A DNA stretch of 64,000 bases, from assembly GCF_001673405.1 (NCBI RefSeq), contig NZ_LZLV01000047.1, positions 25,611-89,610 on the forward strand, written 5' to 3'. The DNA comes from Mycobacterium sp. 1245111.1 (GTDB lineage Bacteria > Actinomycetota > Actinomycetes > Mycobacteriales > Mycobacteriaceae). The notes beneath the pieces were generated by a model. It made no database searches, was not told the DNA's origin, and worked only from the letters and a program-made list of their open reading frames with translations. The stretch's first letter is position 1; every line of letters begins with the position of its first letter. This document shows positions 8,900 to 20,200 of the stretch, one piece after another. Position numbers and translations under genes: made by a program.

Positions 8900-10020
8900 T
8901 TGTCCACTACCCCCTCGAGATGTTCTATGGCGTCAATGAATTCGGCAACCATATCCAGTACGACGTTCTTGGCCGGCTGGACTTTGTTCATCGAGCCCAC
9001 GACCTGGCCGACAAAGTAGGTAGCCAGCTCGCGAGCCTTTGAATCAGGCTGGGCCGCAGCATTATTGATGCGCATCTGGGCATCCTCGACCAGCGCCGTC
9101 TGCAGCGGCATCTGCAGCGGGTCGGGGTTCTCGCCACGCTCCCACTCGTCGGTCCACGCAGTGCGCAGCATTCGGGCCGGCTTGCCGGTCAACGACCGCG
9201 ACCGCACGGTGTCCGACGAGGTGGCGGCGAGGAACTTGTCCCGGACCACGGGCGGGGTCTCCGCCTCCTCGGTGGTCAGCCACACCGACCCGCACCACAC
9301 CCCTTCGGCGCCTAATGCGAGCGCAGCGGCGATCTGGCGTCCCCGAGCGATTCCGCCCGCCGCGAGCACCGGGATCGGCGCTACGGCGTCCACCACCTCG
9401 GGAACCAGCACCATCGTCGCCACTTCACCGGTGTGCCCGCCCGCCTCGGTTCCCTGCGCGACGATCAGATCGACGCCGGACTCGGCGTGCCGCAGGGCGT
9501 GCCGGGTACTGCCAGCCAGCGACGCGACGACGACGTCGCTGTCGTGCGCCCGCGCGACCAAGTCGGCCGGCGCAGGCCCCAGCGCGCTGGCGATCAGCCG
9601 GATCCGATGGCTGAAGGCGACGTCGAGCAACGGTTCGTAACCCTTGGGTGAAATGTTGAGCTGGCCGGGTAATCGGCGCTTTTGGTCGCCGGAAGGCGTT
9701 ATGCCGTAACGGTTTAGCAGCTCGTCGACAAACGCGCGGTGTTCGTTGGGTAACAACTCGCGAACTTGGTCGCGGTCGATCCCGCCTTCGTCGTGTCCCA
9801 CGTATTTGGGCGGCAGCAGCAGATCGACACCGTATGGCTTTCCGCCGGTCTGCTGCTCGATCCAGCTCAGTTCGCTTTCCAGCCGCGCCGGGCTGTGCGC
9901 GACAGCCCCCAGGATGCCGAAGCCACCGGCGTTGGAGACGGCCGCCACCACGTCTCGGCAGTGGCTGAAGGCACAGATCGGGAACTCCACGCCGAGCATT
10001 TCTGCCACTCTCGTCCGCAT
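8896..10020 (-). CDS. Nitronate monooxygenase / 2-nitropropane dioxygenase-like flavoprotein
   Basis: FMN-dependent TIM-barrel oxidoreductase of 374 residues, matching the size I recall for Rv1533. It begins MRTRVAEMLGVEFPI and has NAGGFGILGA near residue 35. The phosphate-binding core VDLIVAQGTEAGGHTGE lies near residue 175, followed by IPVLAAGGIARGRQIAAALALGAEGVWCGS. The family oxidises alkyl nitronates, though many actinobacterial members may act on other substrates. I start at ATG 10020; the frame is open to 10056, but the extra residues are unconserved and run into the operator region. It is the first gene of an operon with the TetR gene. Confidence 0.88.
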   Translation of the reverse strand: MRTRVAEMLGVEFPICAFSHCRDVVAAVSNAGGFGILGAVAHSPARLESELSWIEQQTGGKPYGVDLLLPPKYVGHDEGGIDRDQVRELLPNEHRAFVDELLNRYGITPSGDQKRRLPGQLNISPKGYEPLLDVAFSHRIRLIASALGPAPADLVARAHDSDVVVASLAGSTRHALRHAESGVDLIVAQGTEAGGHTGEVATMVLVPEVVDAVAPIPVLAAGGIARGRQIAAALALGAEGVWCGSVWLTTEEAETPPVVRDKFLAATSSDTVRSRSLTGKPARMLRTAWTDEWERGENPDPLQMPLQTALVEDAQMRINNAAAQPDSKARELATYFVGQVVGSMNKVQPAKNVVLDMVAEFIDAIEHLEGVVDK

Positions 10021-10042
10021 CGCAATGACGGTACGAATTACT

Positions 10043-10123
10043 GATTCGCATGTCAATATGTCGGGCGCATTATTGATTGATATGTCAATCGCACTATGTA
10101 TTTAACTGACTGATGTGTCAATC
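10043..10123. promoter_or_regulatory. Three 16-bp palindromes, probable TetR operators
   Basis: Centre site 10075-10090 is a perfect palindrome, GATTGA-TATG-TCAATC. Flanking copies at 10043-10058 (GATTCG-CATG-TCAATA) and 10108-10123 (GACTGA-TGTG-TCAATC) keep the TGTCAAT half. Start-to-start spacing is 32 and 33 bases, about three DNA turns, which puts all three on one face of the helix. They lie directly upstream of the nitronate monooxygenase-TetR operon, so the TetR protein is the likely binder. Confidence 0.65.
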
Positions 10124-10843
10124 AAACTTCGCCGCAGAGAATAGCGCACTTTTGGACCTCCGGAATCAACCGCGGTCGACACCATGGCGCATACAGGAGT
10201 GAGCCAGAAAAAGCAACAGTAAGAAAGCTTCGGTGTGTTAAAACCTTGCACCCGACGACCGACGGACTGAAACAGTGCTGAGAATCAGATGAGACACCGA
10301 TAAAGAAACATCCTCCAAGTTGACGGGGCTGCTCGGCGACCTCACGATAAAACAACATCGCAAACTCTGGACAACGGCGTTGAATGAGTGTCTAATATCG
10401 TTCTCACCAGCGGAAGGCCTCATTGACATGCAAGGAAGCGAAGGATCGAGGATCCCGGCGGAGTCGACGACGACGTAGAGCTCTGCAGCATCGCGCGAGC
10501 GCCTTGGCGCTCCCATTTCCGGCCGTCGTAGCTCAGTCCGCTATTGCCACAAGGGGGAAAATGATCCTTTTGAGATCATTGTCGGCCGTTTGGCGGACGC
10601 CGATTCAAGTCGCTGTTTTCCCTTCGGCGGTAAACAGATGACAACCGGGGTTGCCATTGTTGGGGCCGTCTTTCGGTCAACTGGGGCACCTATTTCAGCA
10701 ACCCATTGCGGGGAGCCGGAGCGCGTGATACTGATCTGCCAATCGGATATTTCGTTGGACCGGCGGCATGCCGTTGACCTTTTGGACCTAGACGGGTAAC
10801 GCGCACTTAACACCTAGCGCGTTACGTATAGAAAGAAGGCGAA
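10124..10843. other. 720-bp non-coding stretch upstream of the PKS cluster
   Basis: No ORF here has recognisable similarity or convincing codon usage, and the DNA is visibly poorer in GC than its neighbours. It holds short hairpins, such as AATGATC (10560-10566) with GATCATT (10574-10580). A possible -10, TAATAT at 10394-10399, has TGGACA 19 bases upstream. A 9-bp inverted repeat just before the PKS start is listed separately. It probably contains the promoter of the glycolipid operon and a long 5' leader. Confidence 0.5.
10796..10825. repeat. Perfect 9-bp inverted repeat just before the first PKS gene
   Basis: GTAACGCGC (10796-10804) and GCGCGTTAC (10817-10825) flank a 12-base spacer and end 18 bases before the TTG start at 10844. 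There is no T-run, so it is not an intrinsic terminator. It could be a regulator-binding palindrome or a 5'-leader hairpin. Confidence 0.6.
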
Positions 10844-13800
10844 TTGCATACTTCCGAGACGAATCAGATCCCGTCGTCATACCTGGACTCGGGTGAACCG
10901 TCGTCCAACGGCCCGCTTCCGACGACTCCCATCGCGGTCATCGGCATGTCCTGCCGGCTCCCCGGCGGAATCGACTCGCCAGAGCAACTGTGGGACGCGC
11001 TGCTGCGCGGCGACGACCTCGTCAAGGAGGTGCCGGCCGACCGATGGGACATGGACCAGTACTACGACCCCGAGCCCGGCGTGCCCGGTCGCTCGATTTC
11101 GAAGTGGGCCGCGTTTCTCGACGATCCGACCGGGTTCGATGCGGACTTCTTCGGCATCGGCGACCGGGAAGCGCTTGCCAGCGACCCGCAGCATCGCGTG
11201 CTGCTGGAGACCGCGTGGGAGGCCATGGAGCACGCGGGTCTGACCCCCGACCAGATCGCCGGGACGTTGACCGGCGTATTCGTCGGATTGACGCACTCCG
11301 ACTACTCGTACTTGGCTGCCGACGCCGCCGCGCTGGAGGGGCCGTACGGATTCTCCGGGACCAACTTCAGCCTGGGCTCCGGGCGGATCGCGTATGCGCT
11401 GGGCGTGCACGGACCGGCAGTCACGGTCGACACCGCATGCTCGTCAGGTCTGTTGGCGGTCCATCTGGCCTGCCGCAGTCTGCACAGCGGGGAAAGCAAT
11501 CTGGCCGTCGCGGCCGGCGCCTCGGTGAGCCTGGAACCGCGCAAGTTCGCGGCGGGCTCAGCCGAAGGCATGCTGTCGCCGACCGGCCGTTGCCACGCCT
11601 TCGACGCCGCCGCTGACGGATTCGCGGTGTCCGAAGGCAGCGTGGTGTTGCTGCTGAAGCGGCTGGCCGACGCAACGGCGGACGGCGACCGGATTCTGGC
11701 AGTGCTGCGCGGAACGGCCGCCAACCAGGATGGCCGCACGGTCAACATCTCGGTGCCATCGGCCAGGGCGCAGACGGCGGTCTATCGGGCGGCGTTGGCC
11801 GCGGCCGCCGTCGACGCCGCCACCGTCGGGATGGTCGAGGCACACGGCCCCGGGACACCGGTGGGTGACCCGATCGAGTACGAAAGCCTCGCCAACGTCT
11901 ACGGCATCACCGGTCCGACGGCGCTTGCCTCGGTGAAGACCAACTTCGGCCACGCCCAATCCGCCTCGGGCCCACTCGGACTGATGAAAGCGATCCTGGC
12001 GCTGCAGCACGGTGTCGTGCCGCCGAACCTGCACTTCGAGCGACTGCCGGACGCGCTGGCCCCGATTCAGACCAAACTGTTCGTGCCACAGGTCACCACC
12101 CCGTGGCCGACCAACGGCGGTCACCCACGACGGGCATCGGTGTCGTCCTATGGCTTTTCCGGCACCAACGTGCACGCGGTGGTCGAGCAGGCCCCGGTTG
12201 TCGTTCCGGCCGGCGACGAGACGACCACCCCACCAGCCGAGGGCCCCCTGGTGTTCCCGCTGTCGTCCACGTCGCCCGATGCGCTGCGCCAGACCGCCGC
12301 GCGTCTCGCCGACTGGGTCGACGCGCACGCCGGCGAGATCACCGGTTGCGATCTGGGCTATACGCTCGCGCGCCGACGCGCGCACCGCCCGGTGCGGACA
12401 TCGGTGACCGCCAACGATTTACCGCAGCTGACGGTGGCGCTGCGGGAGATCGCCGCCGACGACATTCCGTACGAGCCGGCCGCCGGCCGCGACGATCTGG
12501 GCCCGGTCTGGCTGTTCTCCGGGCAAGGTTCGCAGTGGGCCGGCATGGGCGCCGAATTGCTGTCGAAGGAGCCAGTTTTCGCCGCGACCATCGCACGCCT
12601 CGAGCCACTGATCGCGGCCGAATCGGGATTCTCGGTCACCGAGGCGATCTCGTCGCCGCAGACCGTGACCGGCATCGACCGGGTTCAACCGACCATCTTC
12701 GCCATGCAGGTCGCGCTGGCCGACACCCTGAAGTCCTACGGCGTGGTTCCCGGCGCGGTGATCGGACACTCGATGGGCGAAGCCGCGGCCTCCGTCGTCG
12801 CCGGAGCGCTTTCGCTCGAGGACGGCGTCCGCGTCATCAGTCGCCGATCACGGCTGATGCTGCGCGTCTCCGGTGCGGGCGCCATGGCGTCGGTGGAACT
12901 GCCTGCCCAGCAGGTTCTTTCCGAGCTGATGGCTCGCGGCATCAAGGACGTTGTGGTGGCCGTGGTGGCCTCGCCGAAGTCCACGGTCATCGGGGGCGCC
13001 ACCGAGTCTGTTCGCGAGTTGGTCGCGGTGTGGGAGCAGCGCGACATCATGGCCCGCGAGGTCGCCGTCGATGTCGCGTCCCACTCGCCACAGGTCGACC
13101 CGATCCTCGACGAGCTGGCGGAGGTGCTGACCGACCTCGACCCCCGCGAACCGGCGATTCCGTATTTCTCGGCCACCCATTTCGACCCGCGTGATCTGCC
13201 GCAGTGCGACGCCGACTACTGGGTCGAAAACCTGCGCTACACCGTGCGATTCTCCTCGGCCGTGCAGGCAGCGCTCGAGGACGGTTTCCGGGTGTTCGCC
13301 GAACTGGCACCGCACCCGCTGCTGACCCACGCCGTCGACCAGACCGCCGGCAGCCTGGACATGCGGGTGGCGGCGTTGGCCGGCATGCGGCGCGAGCAGG
13401 ACATGCCACACGGGCTGCGCGGCTTGCTGGGTGATCTGCACAGCGCCGGTGCGGCGGTGGACTTCTCGGTGCTCTACCCCCATGGGCAGTTGATCGATGC
13501 GCCGCTGCCGTCGTGGACGCACCGAAAGTTCGTCTACGAGCCCGGCGTCAAAGACCTTCGCTCACAGGGCATCAACACCGTCGCGGTGCACCCGCTGCTC
13601 GGCTCGCATGTGCGACTGCTCGAGGAGCCCGAGCGGCACGCCTGGGAGGCTGAGGTCGGCACCGCCGTATTGCCGTGGCTGGGCGACCACAAAATCCACG
13701 ACATCGGGGTGCTGCCGGGTGCCGGGTATCTCGAGATGGCCCTCACCGCCGCCCGCGAAATCCTCGGTGAGACAGCCGAAGTGCGCGAGGTCCAATTCGA

Positions 13801-16800
13801 GCAGATGCTGCTGCTCGACGAGAAGACAACCGTCGGAGCCTCCGCGACCGTCACCGCACCCGGTGTCGCCCGGTTCGCCGTAGAAGCCGAGCAGGAAGGT
13901 GAGCGTGCGCGTCGGGCCAGCGCGGTCCTGCACGCGGGAGAACAAGAAGACTCCCCACCCGCTCATGACATCGCCGAGCTTCTCGCACAGCACCCGCGTC
14001 GGGTCGACGGTGACGAACTCAGGCAAGGATTCGACAAGCGCGGTCTGCAGTACGGCCCGGCCTTCAGCGGCCTGGCGGCAGTCTTGATCGCCGAAGACGC
14101 AGTCGACACAGTGCTTGCCGAGGTCGGCCTACCGCCGTCGATCCGGTCTCAACAGACCGCCTACAACGTCCACCCGGCGCTGCTCGACGCCTGCTTCCAG
14201 TCGGTCGCCGCCCATCCCGCGATCCAGGCGGCGGGCATCGGCGGGCTGATGCTGCCGCTGGGCGTGCGACGGCTGCGGACGCACGGCGCGGCCCGCGACG
14301 TCCGCTACTCCTACTCGCGCGTGATTCGCGCCGACGCGACCTGGGTCGAGGCCGACCTCGAGTTGCTGGACGAGCACGGCGCGGTGGTGGTCGCCGTCGA
14401 GGGACTCCACATCGGCAGCGGCACTTCGGAAAACGCCAACCGGCAACGGCTGCTCAACGAGCGGCTGCTGACCGTCGAATGGCAGCAGCGGGAACTACCC
14501 GAACCACCACAGGGCGACGCTGGAAACTGGTTGCTGATAAGCACTTCCGCGGCGGCGGATGTGGTGGCAACCGCGCTGACCGACGCCTTGAAGGTCGCAC
14601 ACGCCCAAACCACCACCATGTGCTGGCCGCAGGAAGCCGACCATGAGTCGAACGCCGAGGAACTCGCCGGTCACCTGCGCGGCGGCGAATTCAGCGGCAT
14701 GGTCGTGCTCACCGGTCCGAAGAACGGCAACCCGGACGAAGAATGCGCGTCGCGCGGCGGCGACTACGTGCACCATCTGGTCCGCATCATCCGGGGTCTG
14801 CCTGAAAGCGGCAGCGCCCCACCGCGGTTGTTCGTGGCGACCCGCAACGCGCAGACCGTCCTCGCCGACGATCGCGCCAACCTGGAGCAGGCCGGGCTGC
14901 GTGGATTGCTGCGCTCGATCGGCAACGAGTATCCCGAGCTCCGGGTCACGCAGATCGACGTGGACGAGCGGACCGATCACGGCCAGCTCGCCCGCCAACT
15001 GCTCAGCGGCTCAGAAGAAGACGAGACCGCGTGGCGTAATGGCGAGTGGTTCACCGCACGGCTGTTCCCGAGCCCGTTACGGGCCGAGGAGCGGTTCATC
15101 GCGTCGGTCGACCCGGCACACGGCGGCATGCGCCTGCAGATCCGCACACCCGGCGACCTGCAGACGATCGAGCTCACCGCGTTCGACCGCGTCCCGCCGG
15201 GCCCAGGCGAGATCGAGGTCGCGGTAACCGCATCCAGCATCAACTTCGCCGACGTTCTTGTCACCTTCGGTCGCTATCCCTCCTTCGAGGGTCGGCTACC
15301 GCAACTGGGCACCGACTTCGCTGGCGTGGTGAGCGCGGTCGGCAGCGACGTGACCACACACAAGGTGGGCGACCGTGTCGGCGGCATCTCCCCCAATGGC
15401 TGCTGGGGCACGTTCGTGACATGCGACGCCGACCTCGCGGTCACGCTGCCCGACGGCCTCACCGAACACCAGGCGGCGGCCATCACCACCGCGCACGCCA
15501 CGGCCTGGTACGGCCTGAACGACCTGGCCCGGATCGGTCGCGGCGACAAGGTGCTGATTCACTCCGCCACCGGCGGCGTCGGCCAGGCGGCGATCGCGAT
15601 CGCCCGGGCGGCCGGTGCCGAGATCTTCGCCACGGCCGGCAGCGACGAGCGTCGACAACTGTTGCGGGACTGGGGTATCGAGCACGTCTACGACTCGCGA
15701 AGCGTCGAGTTCGCGCAGCAGATCCGCGACGACACCAACGGATACGGCGTCGACATCGTGCTGAACTCCGTCACCGGTGCCGCACAGCGGGCCGGCATCG
15801 AATTGCTGGCGCTCGGTGGACGATTCATCGAAATCGGCAAACGGGACATCTACGGTGACAGTCGCCTTGGCCTGTTCCCGTTCCGCCGCAACCTGGCGTT
15901 CCACGGTGTCGACCTCGGATTGATGTCGCACAGCCATCCCGCACGGTTCCACGATGTGCTGAACACCGTCTACCGGCTGACCGCCGAGGGTGTGCTGCCG
16001 CTGCCGGAGACCACCCACTATCCACTTACCGAGGCGGCCAACGCCATTCGCGCGATGAGCGGAGCCCAGCACACCGGCAAGCTGGTGCTCGACGTGCCGC
16101 GGACCGAGCCGACCCGGGTGGCTGTTCCACCGGGTCTGGTTCGGGTTTTCCGGTCGGACGGCTCCTACATCATTACCGGCGGACTCGGCGGGCTCGGTTT
16201 GTTCCTGGCCGAGAAGCTGGCCGCGGCGGGCTGCGGCCGGATCGTGTTGACCTCGCGCTCGCAACCGAGTGACGAGGTGCGCGAGGCCATCGAGTTGATC
16301 CGCGCCGCCGGCGCCGACGTCGTGGTGGAGTGTGGCGACATCGCCGAGAGCACCACCGCGGACCGGTTGGTGGAAGTGGCGACGAGCACCGGCCTGCCGC
16401 TGCGGGGTGTATTGCATGCCGCGGCGGTGGTGGAAGACGCCACCCTCGTCAACATCACCGACGGCCTGATCGACCGTGACTGGCGCCCAAAGGTTTACGG
16501 CGCGTGGAACCTACACGAGGCCACGATCGGCCAGCCGCTGGACTGGTTCTGCTCGTTCTCCTCCGCCGCATCGCTCGTCGGCTCACCCGGGCAGGGCGCC
16601 TATGCGGCGGCCAACAGCTGGCTGGACGCATTCACCCATTGGCGTAAAGCTCAAGGCTTGCCGGCGACCTCGATCGCGTGGGGCGCCTGGGGTGAGGTCG
16701 GACGTGCCACCGCTCTGGCCGAGCAACACGACTCCGCGATCGCACCGGATGAGGGTGCCTACGCCTTCGAATCGATGTTGCGGCACGACCGTGCCTACGC

Positions 16801-17206
16801 GGGTTACGCGCCGCTGATGGGCTCGCCGTGGCTGACCACGTTCGCGCAGCGCAGCAAGTTCGCGGAGATGTTCAAAACCGCGGGCCAAGGCGCCAAGGGC
16901 TCGAGCAAGCTGAGGGCCGAACTGAACGAGCTGCCGGTCGAGGAGTGGCCGGGCCGACTCCGGAAGTTGTTGTCCGAGCAGCTCGGTCTGCTGTTGCGGC
17001 GCTCGGTCGACCCGGACCGCCCGTTGTCGGAATACGGACTGGATTCCCTCGGCACGCTCGAGTTGCGCACCCGGGTCGAGTCCGAGACCGGGATTCGCAT
17101 CAGCGCACAGAACATCATCGAGCACGGCACGGTGCGGGCCCTGTCGCAGTTCCTCGCCGACGAACTGGCGGCCTCGCAGAGCGTGTCGGCGGTCAAGGAG
17201 GACTGA
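10844..17206 (+). CDS. Mas/Pks5-type iterative polyketide synthase, copy 1 (KS-AT-DH-ER-KR-ACP)
   Basis: 2120 residues, the usual length of mycocerosic-acid-synthase-like enzymes that extend a fatty acyl starter with methylmalonyl-CoA to give methyl-branched acids. KS: DTACSSG with Cys199 and both catalytic His blocks. AT: GHSMGE with Ser643; VASHS near residue 745 suggests methylmalonyl specificity. [19 protein letters not shown] with His949 and later [20 protein letters not shown] near 1573. KR: GGLGGLG near 1779 with Ser...[19 protein letters not shown] with Ser2068. The start is TTG 10844 behind AAGAAGG. The KS differs from its relatives at two conserved spots ([12 protein letters not shown] and [11 protein letters not shown]), but no catalytic residue is lost. 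First gene of the cluster. Confidence 0.93.
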   Translation: MHTSETNQIPSSYLDSGEPSSNGPLPTTPIAVIGMSCRLPGGIDSPEQLWDALLRGDDLVKEVPADRWDMDQYYDPEPGVPGRSISKWAAFLDDPTGFDADFFGIGDREALASDPQHRVLLETAWEAMEHAGLTPDQIAGTLTGVFVGLTHSDYSYLAADAAALEGPYGFSGTNFSLGSGRIAYALGVHGPAVTVDTACSSGLLAVHLACRSLHSGESNLAVAAGASVSLEPRKFAAGSAEGMLSPTGRCHAFDAAADGFAVSEGSVVLLLKRLADATADGDRILAVLRGTAANQDGRTVNISVPSARAQTAVYRAALAAAAVDAATVGMVEAHGPGTPVGDPIEYESLANVYGITGPTALASVKTNFGHAQSASGPLGLMKAILALQHGVVPPNLHFERLPDALAPIQTKLFVPQVTTPWPTNGGHPRRASVSSYGFSGTNVHAVVEQAPVVVPAGDETTTPPAEGPLVFPLSSTSPDALRQTAARLADWVDAHAGEITGCDLGYTLARRRAHRPVRTSVTANDLPQLTVALREIAADDIPYEPAAGRDDLGPVWLFSGQGSQWAGMGAELLSKEPVFAATIARLEPLIAAESGFSVTEAISSPQTVTGIDRVQPTIFAMQVALADTLKSYGVVPGAVIGHSMGEAAASVVAGALSLEDGVRVISRRSRLMLRVSGAGAMASVELPAQQVLSELMARGIKDVVVAVVASPKSTVIGGATESVRELVAVWEQRDIMAREVAVDVASHSPQVDPILDELAEVLTDLDPREPAIPYFSATHFDPRDLPQCDADYWVENLRYTVRFSSAVQAALEDGFRVFAELAPHPLLTHAVDQTAGSLDMRVAALAGMRREQDMPHGLRGLLGDLHSAGAAVDFSVLYPHGQLIDAPLPSWTHRKFVYEPGVKDLRSQGINTVAVHPLLGSHVRLLEEPERHAWEAEVGTAVLPWLGDHKIHDIGVLPGAGYLEMALTAAREILGETAEVREVQFEQMLLLDEKTTVGASATVTAPGVARFAVEAEQEGERARRASAVLHAGEQEDSPPAHDIAELLAQHPRRVDGDELRQGFDKRGLQYGPAFSGLAAVLIAEDAVDTVLAEVGLPPSIRSQQTAYNVHPALLDACFQSVAAHPAIQAAGIGGLMLPLGVRRLRTHGAARDVRYSYSRVIRADATWVEADLELLDEHGAVVVAVEGLHIGSGTSENANRQRLLNERLLTVEWQQRELPEPPQGDAGNWLLISTSAAADVVATALTDALKVAHAQTTTMCWPQEADHESNAEELAGHLRGGEFSGMVVLTGPKNGNPDEECASRGGDYVHHLVRIIRGLPESGSAPPRLFVATRNAQTVLADDRANLEQAGLRGLLRSIGNEYPELRVTQIDVDERTDHGQLARQLLSGSEEDETAWRNGEWFTARLFPSPLRAEERFIASVDPAHGGMRLQIRTPGDLQTIELTAFDRVPPGPGEIEVAVTASSINFADVLVTFGRYPSFEGRLPQLGTDFAGVVSAVGSDVTTHKVGDRVGGISPNGCWGTFVTCDADLAVTLPDGLTEHQAAAITTAHATAWYGLNDLARIGRGDKVLIHSATGGVGQAAIAIARAAGAEIFATAGSDERRQLLRDWGIEHVYDSRSVEFAQQIRDDTNGYGVDIVLNSVTGAAQRAGIELLALGGRFIEIGKRDIYGDSRLGLFPFRRNLAFHGVDLGLMSHSHPARFHDVLNTVYRLTAEGVLPLPETTHYPLTEAANAIRAMSGAQHTGKLVLDVPRTEPTRVAVPPGLVRVFRSDGSYIITGGLGGLGLFLAEKLAAAGCGRIVLTSRSQPSDEVREAIELIRAAGADVVVECGDIAESTTADRLVEVATSTGLPLRGVLHAAAVVEDATLVNITDGLIDRDWRPKVYGAWNLHEATIGQPLDWFCSFSSAASLVGSPGQGAYAAANSWLDAFTHWRKAQGLPATSIAWGAWGEVGRATALAEQHDSAIAPDEGAYAFESMLRHDRAYAGYAPLMGSPWLTTFAQRSKFAEMFKTAGQGAKGSSKLRAELNELPVEEWPGRLRKLLSEQLGLLLRRSVDPDRPLSEYGLDSLGTLELRTRVESETGIRISAQNIIEHGTVRALSQFLADELAASQSVSAVKED

Positions 17207-17208
17207 CG

Positions 17209-20200
17209 GTGGCGCAATCACGGGTCACTCCCGTCGCGGTCATCGGGATGTCGTGCCGGCTTCCCGGCGGCATCGACTCCCCGGAGCTGTTGTGGGAGGC
17301 GTTGCTTCGCGGCGACGATCTGATCACCGAGATCCCGTCCGACCGGTGGGACGCCGAAGACCGCTACGACCCCGAACGCGGAGCGCCCGGGCGCTCGGTC
17401 TCCAAGTGGGGCGGATTCCTCGACGACGTCGCCGGTTTCGACTCGGAGTTCTTCGGCATCGGCGAGCGCGAAGCGATCGCGATCGATCCACAGCACCGGC
17501 TGCTGCTGGAGACCTCCTGGGAGGCACTGCAGCACAGCGGGATTGACCCGACCTCTCTGGCCGGTTCGGCGACCGGGGTGTTCGTCGGGCTGGCACACGA
17601 CGACTACACCGTGGTGACCGGCGACGCCAATGCCCTGGACGAACCATACGGATACACCGGTACCGCGTTCAGTATGGCGTCCGGTCGCATCAGCTACACG
17701 CTCGGCTTGAACGGGCCGGCGATCACGATGGACACCGCGTGCTCGTCGGGTCTTGTCACGGTGCACATGGCGTGTCGCAGCCTGCACCTGGGCGAAAGCG
17801 ACCTCGCCCTGGCCGGCGGCTGCATGTTGATGCTCGAGCCGCGGGTCAATTCGTCGATGTCGGCGATCGGCATGCTGTCTGCGACGGGTCGCTGCCAGAG
17901 CTTCGACACGCATGCGAACGGATTCGTCCGCTCCGAGGGCTGTGCCATGGTAGCGCTCAAACGGCTCCCCGACGCGGTACGCGACGGCGACCGGGTGTTG
18001 GCCGTAATCCGCGGAACCGCAACCAATCAGGACGGCCGCTCCGACACGATCACGATGCCGTCGATGGAGGCGCAGGTGGCCGCGTACCGATCGGCGCTCG
18101 AGGTGTCGGGCGTGGACCCCGCCACCATCGGCATGGTCGAGGCGCACGGCACCGGGACTCCCGTCGGTGATCCCGTCGAATTCCGCGGCTTGGCACAGGT
18201 TTACGGCGTCGATGGCCCGTGCGCGTTATCGTCGGTCAAGAGCAACCTCGGCCACACCGAATCCGCCGCGGGAGCCGTCGGACTCATCAAGGCCGTATTG
18301 GCGCTGCAACACGGCACGGTCCCCCGGATGCTGCATTTCACCGAGCTGCCCGCCGACGTGGCCCAAGTCGAGACCAATCTGTTTGTACCGCAGGATATTA
18401 CGCCGTGGCCGACCAACGGCGCACATCCGCGACGTGCCGCGGTTTCGTCGTACGGCATGTCGGGGACCAACGCGCACGCGATCCTCGAACAGGCTCCGCA
18501 GGCCGCCGAACACAACGGCGTGACAGTCGATTCCGTGCTGGCGGCCCCGCTGCTGTTCCCGATCTCGTCCACGTCGGGTGACGCGCTGCGTCACACGGCT
18601 GGTCGGCTGGCCGACTGGGTCGAGCGGAGTACGGCCCCGCTCGACGATGTGGCGTACACCCTGGCCCGGCGCCGGGCCCACGGGCCCGTGCGTGCGGCTA
18701 TGCTGGCCGAAGACAAGCCGCAGCTTGCCGCGGCGCTGCGTGAGGCCGCGGAAAGCGATTTGCCGTATCTGCCCACCGTCGGCGATGACAAGCACGGACC
18801 CGTGTGGGTCTTCTCCGGGCAGGGCTCGCAGTGGGCCGGCATGGGTGTCGAACTGCTGGCGGCAGAACCGGTTTTCGCCGCGACCATCGCACGCCTCGAG
18901 CCAATGATCGCCGCGGAGTCCGGCTTCTCGGTCACCGAGGCGATGACCTCACCGGAGACCGTGACGGGTATCGACCGGGTCCAGCCGACCCTATTCGCCA
19001 TGCAGGTCGCGCTGGCCGCCACCATGAAGTCCTACGGTGTGCTGCCCGGTGCGGTCATCGGACATTCGCTCGGCGAGGTCGCCGCCGCCGTCGTCGCCGA
19101 GGCACTGTCCTTGGAAGACGGCGTGCGGGTGATCTGCCGCCGTTCCAGACTGTGCCTCGCCCTCGCTGGAGGCGGAGCGATGGCATCGGTCGAATTGCCT
19201 GCGCAACATGTTCTTTCGCAACTCGCCGAGCACGGAATCAACGACGTCGTGGTGGCCGTGGTGGCCTCGCCGTCGTCCACCGTGATCGGCGGCGCCACCG
19301 AAACCGTCCGCGAACTCGTCGCCGGCTGGGAGCAACGCGAGATCATGGCGCGCGAGGTGGCCGTCGACGTCGCGTCGCACTCGCCACAGGTCGACCCGAT
19401 CCTCGACGAATTGACCGATGTGCTGGCCGATCTCGCCCCGGCGGCACCGACAATCCCCTACTACTCGGCGACGTCGATCGACCCGCGCGAGGAACCGTTC
19501 TGCGACGCCGACTACTGGGTGGAGAACCTGCGCCAGATGGTGCGGTTCGCCGCGGCCGTACAGGCTGCACTCGAGGACGGCTACCGGGTGTTCGCCGAAT
19601 TGTCGCCGCACCCGCTGCTGGTTCGCGCGGTCGAGCAGACCGCCCTGAGTCTCGAGGTGCCCGCGGCCGCGCTGGCCGGCCTGCGCCGTCAACAGCCGCT
19701 GCCGAACGGCATGCGCGGACTGCTGGCCGATCTGTACGGGGCCGGGTCCGCGGTCGACTTCTCGGCGCTGTACCCGACCGGCCACCTGGTGGACGTCCCC
19801 CTGCCGAGCTGGACCCATCGCCGTCTGCTCTTGACCGCGCAGGACTCGACGACGCATGGCACCACAACGGTATCGGCGCATCCCCTGCTGGGTGCGCACG
19901 TCCGCCTGCAGGAAGAACCCGAGCGCCACGTCTGGCACGCCGAGGTCGGTACCGCTGCGTCGCCGTGGCTGGCCGACCACCAAATCCACAGTGTCGCAGC
20001 CCTTCCCGGGGCCGCTTATTGCGAAATGGCGCTGGCCGCCGCTCGCACCGTTCTCGGAGGCGCATCCGAGGTCCGCAACATCCGTTTCGAGCAGATGCTG
20101 CTGCTGGACGAGAGCACCACTGTCGGAGCGGTCGCATCGGTCGAGACGGCCACAGCCGCGGCCTTCTCGGTGGAGTCCCACGAGGAGGGCACCAACACCC

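Noticed and set aside
10394..10399. TAATAT as the certain promoter of the PKS operon
   Set aside because: The best -35 candidate (TGGACA) is 19 bases away and the leader would be about 440 bases. I keep it only as a possibility within the non-coding entry.
10590..10799. Small plus-strand ORF upstream of the PKS gene
   Set aside because: No ribosome site, no family resemblance and codon usage unlike neighbours; it also ends at the inverted repeat.
16828..17208. N-terminal extension of the second PKS overlapping the first
   Set aside because: The upstream in-frame part is a shadow of the first PKS ACP region; GTG 17209 with AAGGAGG and KS homology from residue 8 defines the start.
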